The notes under the pieces are model-generated. The model did not search any database. It was not told the DNA's origin and saw only the letters and a program-made list of their open reading frames with translations. Below, one piece after another: positions 46,301 through 59,453 of a stretch of 64,000 nucleotides of DNA. Made by a program: the position numbers and the translations under genes. Origin of the DNA: Ailurus styani (Eukaryota; Chordata; Mammalia; Carnivora; Ailuridae). The stretch spans positions 3,837,213 through 3,901,212 of the forward strand of contig LNAC01000039.1 in the NCBI GenBank assembly GCA_002007465.1, in the 5' to 3' direction. Numbering within the stretch: the stretch's first letter is position 1; each line of letters begins with the position of its first letter.

Positions 46301-49300
46301 TTCCAGTCCACACGATCTCTTCAATTCTATTTCATGACACAATTAAGTAGAAATATTCTATAACTCTTCCTTGTGCCAAATTTTTGTCCCTGTAAACACC
46401 ATCTTCATCACTTGAGCAAAGAAATAAAATCCTATAGGTCTTAAATATTCATATTCCTGATAAAGGTTATTAACATTCACCCTTCACAATGATTGAGGAA
46501 GTTGGAGTATTTACTCATCTGAATTACATACTTACCTATCTAAATATTTATACAATAGACTAATTAAAAAATACACTTAGGCTGCAGTATGTTTCTACTA
46601 ATAGATTGGATTGGAAGCAGTCTTATAAAGCTTAGAGCATGGAATATTTGCTAATTAAATGATGATTTTCAACATTTACTGTGGAACCAGAGAACATAGC
46701 TACTGTTGCTCCTGAGAGATGTTTGCAAAGCACTTTTAGCATCGTGCCTCCTACCAAGCAAAAACAAAGAAGGAGCCTGGTATCCTAGAGGATGACTACA
46801 TCCCTAAGTTTCATGGACTCAATATATACACAATTGTACTGAGGAAGTTTTACTGTGTATTTCAAAGTTAGTGACTGGGGAGCTAAAGAAACTGGGTCTA
46901 CCAACAGTAATTCTACTCCCTACATCACTAATTTAATTCACTCTAAGGAGATAAGTGCTAAGTAATTTTGGAATAACATTTATGTGAATCCTCATTACTT
47001 CAAATAACATTCAGTACACATTTTAAAGGGAATTAGGATACTGTAATTGTCCTGATTAATTTTCTACGCTACCTGTAAGAACTCACCCAAATTAAAAAAA
47101 AACAAAAACTTACTCTCCCTAAAAAGAATAAAGCGTATCTTTCACTTCTGGGTTTTTTTGGCTTTTTTTTTTTTTTCCATCTTCTTTCCACCCGCCCACA
47201 TATATATAATGCTTGAGCTGCTGGGGACATTTCTCTTGTCATTCAGGCCTGGTGCATATCAGGGCCTCATTTTAACGCTGGGGCTCAGTAGGAAGGGGGG
47301 AGTAAAACCAGTGCTGTACATGCTGCTATTATGAATTGTTTAGATATATTAGGAACCTAACCCGCTACTGTAATTTAGTTTTATGGATGAATGTGTTTTG
47401 ATTTCTGATTAACTGGTTTATGAACAATACAATAAATATATTTAAGGGAAGTGCCTGACATAGAAAAGTTGTTTCTTTCTGCAACATTTTGTAATTCTCA
47501 AATCCAGGGGACTTTTTCTTATTTTAAGTCAGATTGACATACTTCTAAACCATCATGTGCATAACAGTAAGTCGCAATTTTACCTGAACTCGAAATGTTG
47601 GCACATGCATCCCATGTCTAGAGAAATCCTTATAGCCATAACTAGTATCCTCAAAGTGACGAGATACATCTCTTGCTGGTGTGACTTCTTCATCATCTGA
47701 AATAATTAAACAAAAAAGCTACTGAAAGCTTTTCCAAAACCGGATGCTAGAAATTCATTTTACCTACAACAAGTAAAAACAGGATAATAACCCTTTCTCT
47801 GACACTGACTAATCAACTAAAGTCTTAAAACCATAAAGAGAAATAGCTTACTTACCAGTAAATGGAATGTAATAAAGATTCTTTATAAAAAATATTCATG
47901 GTTACTGGGGGGTGGGAGGGTAGGGATAGGGTGGATGGGTTATGGACATTGGGGAGGGTTTGTGCTTTGGTGAGTGCTGTGAAAGATGTAAGCCTGATGA
48001 TTCACAGACCTGTACCCCTTGGGCAAAGAATAAAAATAAAATTAAAAAAAAATATTCATGGTTGACTAAGTGCTACTTTAAAAGTATGTACACAAAATTT
48101 GAACATACTTTTGGATAATCTTTATGGTGATAAATCATCTATGCTCTATAATTTAGCACTTGGACTATTTCTGGTTGAATATTAATGTCCTATAATATAT
48201 AATATATCTCTAATACCTCAAAGGTCCTAGAAACAATTCTGGAATGTTACAATGTTTCCTGAACTTTCTGAATTATTTCATGTTTGTTTGAAGAAAATAG
48301 AAACAAAAACTTCTCCTCAAGTAGAAACAAAATAACATCCAACCTTCATTTATACAAATCTCATTTTTTTCTCTGCTATTAGGAAACTTGGTGCTTTTAA
48401 CACATATACTCTTTATCCCACTCTGTTATCAAAATACATTTTGAGATACTTTAAACCAGGTAATTGAAAAGAAAAAAAAGTTAAATATTAAATCCTATAG
48501 CCTGTATATAAAGGCCAAACATAAAGGATTCAAGTTTGTTGTTAGCTATCTAATAAATACCTTCTTTGCATAAATCATTGAATTCTAAAGCTGAAAAGCA
48601 ACCTTAGGGCTTTATGAACTCAATTTCCTAATTTTAAAGAAGAGTAAAAAGAGCATTCATATGTTAAGTGACTTATATTCACAAAGTTTATTGGCAGTGA
48701 TTTTAGTACTAAAACTCAAACGTCCTCTTTTAGTCTAGTGCTATTTATACTATAACTTCCTTTTCTCGGTTGCCTGTTTTATTTATAAGTAGGAATACCT
48801 ATGTAATAATAGCCTCTCTGAAAGGAAAAACATTTGATGTTTTAAAACTTTTATTTAAATTCTTTAAATAAAGTGGGTCTCCTTTTTTTGTAAGCAACAG
48901 AAATTTTGTTGACTACGTAATGATTACTTTTACCTGAAGAGAAGACAAACATGCTCTCTCTTTTTTCTATTTCAAAACGTGAAGCCATCTCTTCCTGACT
49001 TGCCTCTTCTTCATCTCGACATTCTTGTAACTGCCTCATCTTTTCCATGAGGGCTTCGACCTCAAAGAAGGAATCACTTACCTAAAGAGAAAATACAACT
49101 AATGTAACATATGTAAGAAAAAGGGTGAGATTTTAAAATTTTCTCTTAAGATACAAATTCTTATGAAACAGACTTAACAGGATATAGGAAAAATAGACTG
49201 TATGATTTTGAAGTACATGAATGATTAAAAAATGGAATTATNTTTTCTCTTAAGATACAAATTCTTATGAAACAGACTTAACAGGATATAGGAAAAATAG

Positions 49301-52300
49301 ACTGATTTTGAAGTACATGAATGATTAAAAAATGGAATTAGTTTGGCCTTTTACATATATAGATATGCAGGTTTTTAAATAAAAATGATTTTAAGAACAT
49401 TTTTACTTTATAAAATTAGTAATACTATCTTACTGTTTTAAGAATTAAAATTTAAAACTAGCTGTCAATATAAATAGAACTGCTCAGTTAAATAAGATAC
49501 AAAGTATAAGTGGTTTTGCAACAACTATGCATATTGAATATATTGTCAACATGAGTCTACCATCTTCAAATTATAGTAGTCAGCTCCAATTCACCAATTA
49601 AAAATGAAACCTATCCTTTCAGGGATGAAATGCTCTACCTGACCTCTGCAAATGGGTCTGGCAGCTGTCACTTGCTGGGATGACTATAGCAGTGACATCT
49701 GTAGTGACAGGTCTGACACGAGGACTGGCCTGACACATGAGGACTGGCCAAGTGGTCTTGAACTAGCCTAAAAATATAGATGTATATTTACTATGCATCC
49801 TTACTATGAAAGTGGGATCAAATCTGTGGAATTTATCTTATAAAACAGTAAGATATCTCCCAATTTCAAATCTCAGTGTCCAAATACAAAACTAAAGTTT
49901 TCCCCATTATAAATATATTTTACTAACTAGGAATGTTCTTTACCCTACTCTTATATACTCCGTTCTTACACCCACTGGTCCTTCAGGTGTCAGCTTATAT
50001 GCTTTTCCTGTCCTACCCCCCATTCTAAACCTTGCCACCCTATTCTCACACAGCACTCTGCTCTTTCCTTCACAGCACTAAATACAATTTTTATTGTTAC
50101 TGCGTGATACTGCTTTAATGCCTGCCTCCCTCAGACCAAATCTTTGTAAGGGCAGGGACCTGTCTGTTTAATTTACTAATATATAGTTACAGCCTAGCAT
50201 AGTACCTGGCACATAGTAGATATTTGCAAAATATTTCTTGCAGAAAGCTTGTCAGGATAATCCTATATTAAGAGACAAATAGTCTATACTACCAGTGCTT
50301 TATATTTTCATATGATCCTAATAATAACACCAAAATACCCTATAATATAGCACTTTCTTTCACAATTTCATGATGAAAAGTGTTTCTATGATGTATTGAA
50401 GATTCTTCTGGTACAAACATCTCCTTAATTATTCCTGAGACAGAGTTGGTAGCCAAATAAAGTTCTGAAAAGGATTATGTTGCTTAAAAGAATGACCCAA
50501 GGTTTATAGAAAAAAAACAAAAACCAAAAAACGACAACCAATCAAGGTTTCTGTCAACTCACATTATCCATTATACTATCTATTTTGTTTATGTACTTCC
50601 TTCTAAAATAGCCCCAATTTTAAGTATTCTTAGGAAAGACAATTGTTGACTGATTTGCAGCGAAATGAGAAAGAGGAAACAGTGTATTTCTTCTGCTCCC
50701 TGAATAATCTGTTATTGTTAGTGTAAAAAAAAGGCATTTCATTTTAATATTAAAATGTTAATATTGTATGAGGAAATTCTTTATGGTTTTTTAATATTTG
50801 TATCTGAAGAACTGAATCAGATACCTGATATACACCTACAGAATAAACTTTATCAGCTCACTGACAAGTGCCATCAGTGTGGGGTGTAAACCTTTTAATA
50901 TAGCAAACTCAATACCTGAGAATGAGGACGTTACTAGAGAAATTTAAAATTTCTATTATTTTACTATTATCTCATGTAATAGAGGGATACCTAGAAATAG
51001 TCAAGTATTTTTCTTTAGCCTTGTGCTATTTTTTTTACCCTTTCCCCCAAAAATTTTATTGGGGGAAAACTATAAAATATTTACAGTACAATGTTTACAG
51101 TCACAATCTGTAGTGAAATGATTCCCCAAAATGCACAACTCAAGTTGACTTGTTATATTCAAAAACCCACTTCTAAGTAGTCCAGAGTACGTACTTACAT
51201 AATGCCAACTGTACCTACCTACAAACTAAAGCTACTGCTCATTCATCTGTTGTCTCGGAAAGCATTACTGTCTTTCTGCACACACATACACACAAAAAGT
51301 ACAAGTTCTGGAATTTGCTATAATGAAACAAGGCTTATTCATGTACTACATACCATTTTGGCATTGAGAGGTGGCCTCTTTATATATATATATATCTATA
51401 TACATGAAAGTGGTAAATAACTTTTTCTTTTGTGTAGTTAAACCCATTCTACCTTCCAATTCTCTTATGCACTAATAGACAAAATACTTATTGATTAAGG
51501 AAGATTTAAAGCAAGTTCTGGCCCTTCCAAAGGCGCGGTGAGACTCCGCCCTCTCCGTTATCTTCTTTAGCCTTGTACTAAATCAAACGTGGGGAAGGAC
51601 AACAATCCAACTCCAAGCATCCTAGCAACTGATATATATTCTCCCTTAGACCATCTCATGACCCCTATGTTTTAATAAATAATCAGTGGCCAAAGATGGG
51701 GCTATAACATTAATCCAGGTAGCTCAACAGAGGGTTGAGGTCTTGAACCTTGTTGGCACAGCAGTGATCAACTCTGTGAAAAATATTTCCCTTCATGTGC
51801 TAATCTCACAATATGTAAATGCTACTTCTTATTTAGCACCTGATAAATGCCAGCTGTATTAGGCCTTTTACTTCTTTAGAGACATTTCATTTAAACCTCA
51901 ATCTTGTGTTTGACCTTTTATACATGAAAGAAGAGAGGCTCAGGGAGGTTAGGTAACTTGCCCACAGTCAAATATATACACTCTACAGGTAATTCAAAAT
52001 GTTTAAATCTGTTCCAAAGGAATAATATAACTGAGAAAACCTATGTAAAGTATTCAGAAGACTGTAATGCTGTTTCTGTGATTTCTCTTTGGAAACATAA
52101 CTAAACTTTCACTATAGCAAAAGAATGAAAAGGGAATTTTGACTCATTCAGGAAATTAAAACCTGCTTATAGAAAATTCAACTTGTTCTAATCTGTTTCA
52201 AAGGAGTAGCAAAATTGAGAAAATATAAAAGCCAGAGAAGAGGAGGAACAGAAGTGAAAACATTTTAATAAATTTACATTCACTTTTATATATATTTGTG

Positions 52301-55300
52301 CCAAGTTAAACATGAAAAAGAATTCTAAAAGAAATTTCCAGGTAGAGGCTTAATAAATCTTCTGAAAGATAACAAACCAGCCTGTTTCTTTTATGTGAAA
52401 GGAAGGAAAAGGATGTGATCAACATCAGGATGTCTTGGACCACCAAGTTGCATGGTCTCAGCCTCCCCTCATCTCATTGCAGCACCCATCCAATACTAGC
52501 TGGCTCTGACAAGGGCACATGCTGATGGCTCCTGATCCTGAAATTACTCGAGGGTCTTAAAATTTTATATATTCCTTAGCACTAGTGTTGGGCATTTAGA
52601 GGAATGAACAGATAGAGGGGCCTAATACCTCTATGGACTTCAAGGGTGGATTTTCAAAGAAGTCACATGAAAAAATAATAAAACAGCAATTACTATGATT
52701 AGTCTTATGATGATGATCCTGTAACAGATAATACTTACCGAAACATTTCCTGCTGAGTTGACTTGCATCTCATCCACACTGTGATTGCCATTTGTAATGT
52801 CACAGATGCAGTAGTTACTAACTGAAGGAGGTCTGAATGTGTGGCCACCATCACAATGAATTTCTGGACTGATTCCACAGCCAAATGTGAATGAGGCAAG
52901 AGAATGATAGTGTGTGAGGAGAACTACTGCATGTACCAGTTCTGCAAGGGACCAGCTGTGCTCTTCAGCTTTTAAAAGTCCCTTAAGGAAAAAAAAAAAA
53001 AAAATAGAGAGAGAGAACACATTTATACACTGAGTTATGGTGTTGGTAAAAGTGAATAGTTCATCCTGGTATTTAATCTATTTTAAACAGGATTAGTCAC
53101 TATATAAAACCTAGAGTAAAATTATAATTTGAGACCTGTAGAACCCAGAATTTCCTAAAATAATTATGTATTTACAAATAGAACTTAATATAACCTGATA
53201 ATGACAATTTCATCATTATTTTGATTTTCTGAAATCCTGATTTAAAAATGTAATAGAATGTATTTTGCTTAAATGCAGCAGCCATATTTCAGATGGTGGA
53301 TTATGAACGCATTAACTGTTGTTAGTTCACAGTCTCAATCCAGATGTATTTCAAGTGAAAGCTACTGTATAAAATATGCTTGTGTTTTTCTCTATTATCA
53401 GGCTTTCTCAAGGAATTTTAAAGACAGTAGTTTGAACCTGACTCTGAATATTCCTAAATCATCGTTATATGTTTTTTATTATATTTATTTTAAAAATTAT
53501 GCTCAAGGTAAAGGCTATGATTTTGCAAAGTCTTACAAATCTGTATCCCTTCTGCTTCATTACCTGTTTTATAATCTTGTATAATTTTGCATTACCAGAT
53601 GATACAATAGACACTACATTAATCATATTCAAGTCTTATATCCTAATCAGATGCTTCAATTATGTAATAATGTCTAAAATATTCTATGAAATAGAAAGAT
53701 AAGCCCAAAAATATGTTGTATTTTTAAGAATTTCTACTGCATGGTAGTTACTTTTAGAGAATGTCAGTTTACCTTTATTCTATTAATAAGCAGAACCAGA
53801 AGGAACTAGTTTAAACTGCATTTGAAAAAGATACACAAAATGCAACTTCACACCTATCATAATGGCTAAAATCCAAAACACTGATACATCAAATGCTGGT
53901 AAAGGTGTGGAGAAAAAGGAATGCTCATCCACTGCTGGTGGGAATACAAAATGGTACAGCCACTTCAGAAGACTGTTTCAGTTTCTTACAAAGCTAAACA
54001 TGCAATCCAACAACCATGTTCCTAGTTATTTACCTGAGTTGAAAACTTACAGCCACCAAAATAAATAAATTGCTCAAAACCATAAATAACCAAGATGACT
54101 TTCAAATAAACTGTGGTACCTCCATACATTGTTATTATTCAGTAATAAAGAAATGAACCATCAATAAAGAAAATTCACAGAGGAATCTTAAATGCATATT
54201 GATAAGTAAAAAGATAATCTGAAAAGGCAGTATATTATATGATTCTGACTCTGTAACATTCTGGAAAGGGCAGAACTATAGACAATAAAATGATCAGTAG
54301 TTGCAGGGGTTCAGGGGAGAGAGATGAATTAAGTGGAGCACAGAGGATTCTTAGAGCAATGAAACTATTTTATATGATAGTATAATGGTGGATAGATGAC
54401 ATGCATTTGTCAAAAGAACTGTAGAACACAAAGAGTGGACCCTAATGTAAACTACAGACTAGTTAATAGTAATATATCAATATTGATTCTTTGATTACAG
54501 GAAATATACCATACTAATGCTAGATGTTAGTAGGAAAGACTGGGGAGGTTCAAGGGGGTAAAATATGGGAACTCTGTACTTTTTGTGCCATTTTTCTGTA
54601 AACCTAAAATTGCTCTAAAAAATAAAAGTCGGGGCTCAGTTGTTAAGCGTCTGCCTTCGGCTCAGGTCATGATCCCAGGGTTCTGGGATTGAGTCCTGCG
54701 CTGGGCTTCCTGCTTGGCGGGAAACCTGCTTCTCCATCTCCCATTCCCCCTGCTTGTGTTCCCTCTCTTGCCATGTCTCTCTCTGTCAGATAAATAAATA
54801 AAATCTTTAAAAAATAAATAAATAAAAATAAAAAATAAAAGTCTATTTAAAAAAAATCTCAAGTGACACCCTAGACACCTTACTTCTACTTACCTCAATA
54901 TGTTCTTTGGTAATAAGCCAAGGTCTGTGGGCTAAAACTTTGTTAAGTTCTCCTAAATTTTGTAGTTTTTGAGGAGCATTCTCTAAACCATTAAGCCACT
55001 TGGGGTCCCCACCAACATGAAGGAAATCATTTACATGGAGGTTCACTAAGTAGGAACACTGATGTCTTGCTGCAGCCTTAAGAAAAAACAAAAAGACCAA
55101 TCTAGATAAATATTAAAAAGTTTTTGATTAGTATGTTTGCAAATTTCCCATAAGCTACAGAAATTAAATTTCATATAAACATTTAAAAAAAATCACACAT
55201 ACCACTGAAAGCACCTCAGAAATATCCCAAGAACAAACAAAATATAAAAGTATTTGAGCCTTAGAAATTATATTTATATAACAACTTTCAGATCCTCAGA

Positions 55301-58300
55301 TTAACAAACTTCAATAAAGGTGCCTACCATAAAATAATGGAGTATAATTTACAAACTGAACAGGAGTAGCACCATTTACGTCAATGTGAACTATTTGTAA
55401 TAATAGAATAAATATAGAGTTCTTTATTCTCATTTAATGAAAAATGGTTCTCAAGAGTATATAAATACATATTTCTTTTTACTGTCATACTAGAGAGTAT
55501 ACTTATTTAGAAAGAAGAAAACCACATACTACCTAAGAGGAATCCAATTAGAAGTCAGAATACAAGTATTTATCACTGTGTTTTAAGAGATTAACCATCT
55601 CTTAAAAAGATTAATAAAGGAGGCAGAAAGAATTTTTCACTTTATGTTTACAAACCATTATTCCAATGTAGTGCCGATAATGTAGGGGTAATGGCCCATC
55701 CATTTGCAGCAGATAGTGTTGAGTTTTTAGGAAACTTTCTAGATACTGTGGGTGAAAAACCATCACTAATGTAATGTTATCCAAACGACCCAAAGCAGCA
55801 AAAGAATCTGCAAATAAAGTGTGCATCTGTGTGTCTTCACTCCCCACTTGGAGAATCTGTATAAAAGAGAGGAAAACCATGGTTACATAAATTATAAATT
55901 GGTGCATACCTATTTTCTTTAAGTGTCATCTAGAAGCAGGTTAAATTTGACTTGAGAGAGGTGTTATAACTGAAAATTTAACTCAACTGGTAGCAATATA
56001 GAAGAATAAACAGTCATATATTATGTAGAAGGAGATAAACAACAAAGGTTGAACATTAAAGGCCATCTAGATAGGCTGCTTGCAGACTTGGCCAGAATCC
56101 AGATAAAGCAGCAGATTTAGATTATCAAATTTGCAGAGCTTGCAAACAGACACTAAAGCCTTTTCCTTATAACACCTACTCTCACTCATTTAAAGAGAAC
56201 CAAAATTAACATCAAACAATCTTTGAAAACAAAGCATAGGAACTTTTACATATTGAGAATTAAAGATCCAATCTTGCATTGATACCAGTCTGTGGAGATG
56301 ATGGACCAAGTAACTCAGCTCGTGGGCAGACAGTTAAACATCTAAATATAAGGAGATGGAGTATCACTGGTTAAAAACAAGTCTTACCTTTCCTTGATTA
56401 AATATGGGTGTTAGAAAAGCATCATGAAATACTAGAAATCAACACAACTATAACAGCTTTCTAATCCCACAGATTCACTGCCAAAGCATGATGATTAACT
56501 GTGATCAACTCTGCGTAAAACATGTTGTTGTCCAACAGTTGTTCAGATGCCAAGATGTGGGTCGTGAAAGCTTTTCCTTAAAAGCATACGGTTCACTATG
56601 TACTTTCACAAACAACATACCTCCTTTTCTGGGATGAATCTGCTTGGTCCGTGTCCTAGTGGTCGAGGAATTCTAATTCCAAGTTCCTAGAAAAGAAAAT
56701 TACACCATCTTAGGCCTCCAGCAGTAAACAACATGAACTGAGGCTACAGGGATGGGAGGGAAAAACAACCAGTTGAACAGAGACAGGCTTGTTTTGGTGG
56801 TTTGTTTTCATTGCCATATATACATACCAACTCCTCTGTTTGCATTTCATAGCTGAAAAGAACTTATAATATGACTAACTAAAAACAATAAAACCTGCTT
56901 CGCTAAAACCAGAGTTTTGCATAAAGTACTTGGCAGAAAGTCTAGAACAGAAAGTTCAGCACATAGCAACCAACCCTGTGGACTGTCAGTGATACAAAAT
57001 AAGACCAATGTGTTTGTACATCCAAAACTCAACCAACCAAAACATTAATCCCTGTGTATCTTGTCAGGAAATGAAAAAGCCCTAACTTCTACCTAGATGT
57101 CTTAAACTGAAAGGAGTGTAATTATAATTACATCATAATAATAATTCACAGTAAGAGAAGAAATACGATGAAAAATAGTAGTGACTTAAATCCACAAAAG
57201 AGAAATTACTGCAGGGCATGTTTTCTCTTTGGCAGAGTAAAATAATCTTAGAGAAACTAATTTTGTGAGTTTGCTTTAAATTTTTTGCCTACTATAATGT
57301 TATCAACTTTGCTTATATTTTTGAGAAGCTCAACTAATTAAGGAATAAGTTTTTCTGCCCTTTGACATAGTGAATTTAGAATCCTGTATTTGGAATCTAC
57401 CAGAATCCTGTATTTTATGTGACAGTATAGTGTGTTTAACAAAAACTCATAAGCATTAAGGTCCATCTCTTCCCCCAATACAGAGTGCTACAGAAACAAA
57501 ACTAAAATAATACACTTTTTTTTTTTAAGGTTCATGTATATCTTATCAATCTGGTTTCAAAGAAAAAAAAAANTCCATCTCTTCCCCCAATACAGAGTGC
57601 TACAGAAACAAAACTAAAATAATACACTTTTTTTTAAGGTTCATGTATATCTTATCAATCTGGTTTCAAAGAAAAAAAAACAAAAAAATTTCTGGAGTTT
57701 ACACATCTAAATATCAACCCTTGTTTATATAATTACATACAAATATTATTTCTACCCTCTACTGCTTCCAAAAGTCCTTCAGGATGTTCCTTTCAAAGAA
57801 AAAAAAGAGTGGGGTGGGGGGGGCAGACAGAGATGGATATGTGGCAGCAATTCAAAAAATCTGGTCTAAGTGAATGAAAACGTTTTGAGCAGAATGGATT
57901 TTTTAAAAATTAGGCAGGAAGGACAAAACTGAAGAAAATCTTTATTGGGAGAACTTAAGACTCGGATTCAGAGTAGGCTATAACTGCCAGCTAAATCTAT
58001 GAAATATAATTCAAATAGCTATATATTGGAAGCCAGTGATGTCTTACTCTGGTTATTTCACACTTAGACTGAACATAGCAATGCTCTAACTAAAGCCTTC
58101 ATTAGAGGCACTCAATTCACTGGTCTGGCCATGTGCGTGTCTTGATTTTAACAGCCTATAAAAAAATGCAAGAAAAAAACCTCCCACATTCCTGCTATTC
58201 AATACATCATCTTGGCACAAATGCAGCCATTTATATAAAACAATGACTCTATGAGCCTTTCTAACTGCTGAATTTCTGATCCAATTACATAGATTTCAAA

Positions 58301-59419
58301 CAAAATATATTGGGCAAAACATTAAGGTTAAAATCAATATTTATTCTTTTTCATTTCTCTACTATCTTATTTAAATAAAATGCATTTTCAGAAAACACCC
58401 ATTTCAAGGCTTTATTATTCATTTTATACCTACAAGACACTACTATTCTTGAGGCCTTAGTATATAAAAAGATAGCATTTCAAATGGAGGAGAAATGGAT
58501 TATTCAACAGATAATATTGATACAACTAGATAGCCACTCAGAAAAAAGTGAAGTTGGAACCATAATCATACTTGACTCCACAATCATTCAGAGGTAAGTG
58601 TAAAAACAAAAACAAGAAAACATCAGTGTTAGAAGAAAACACTCACGGAATGAAGTTAGGCCTAAGAATGCAATAAAACCCCGATGTTATAAAATAGAAG
58701 ACTGATAAGTTTGATGGCATAAAAGACTTTCACATGGGAAAAATAAACATATAAAAAGTCAAAAGCAAACAGAAAACTGCAAAATATGTTTGCAACTCCT
58801 ATATAAAAAGGGCTAAATTTCTTGAATACATGAAGATTCCTAAAAATCAGAAAGAAAACCCCCCAAAAACTGATAGAAAAATGAAAAAAGGACATGGACA
58901 GTTTAAAGAAAAGGAAATACAAATGGCTGAAAAATGATTAACCTCACAATGAAACTTCAAGTTAACTTACACTGAGATACTATTTTTCACCTAGAGGATT
59001 GATTTAGATTAAAGGTTTAATAACAGGCTGTGCTTAAGAGGAGGTAGATAAACAGTCATTCATTACTTACACATTTCTGATGGAAATGTTCTGAAGTGTG
59101 AGGAAATAAGATCAAGAAATACATAAGTATAAACTACTACAACCTATAGAGTGCAATTTGTAATAATGACTGAAATTAAGTCTGAAATCCTTTGAGTCAA
59201 CAATTTCATCTTAATATTAACCTGTACTCACAGAAATGTCATATGTAAAAGGACAATTATTGCAACATTGTATTGAATAGTACAAGATATAAAACAACCG
59301 AAGTACTCAACAAGACTGTTTCAATGTAATATGACCATAGACTAGAATAGGATGTAGTCCTTACAAAGAGTGAAGCAATTCTACATGAGCTGGTTTTAAA
59401 AGATCTCCAAGATTTTATA

Positions 59420-59453
<34 letters not shown>

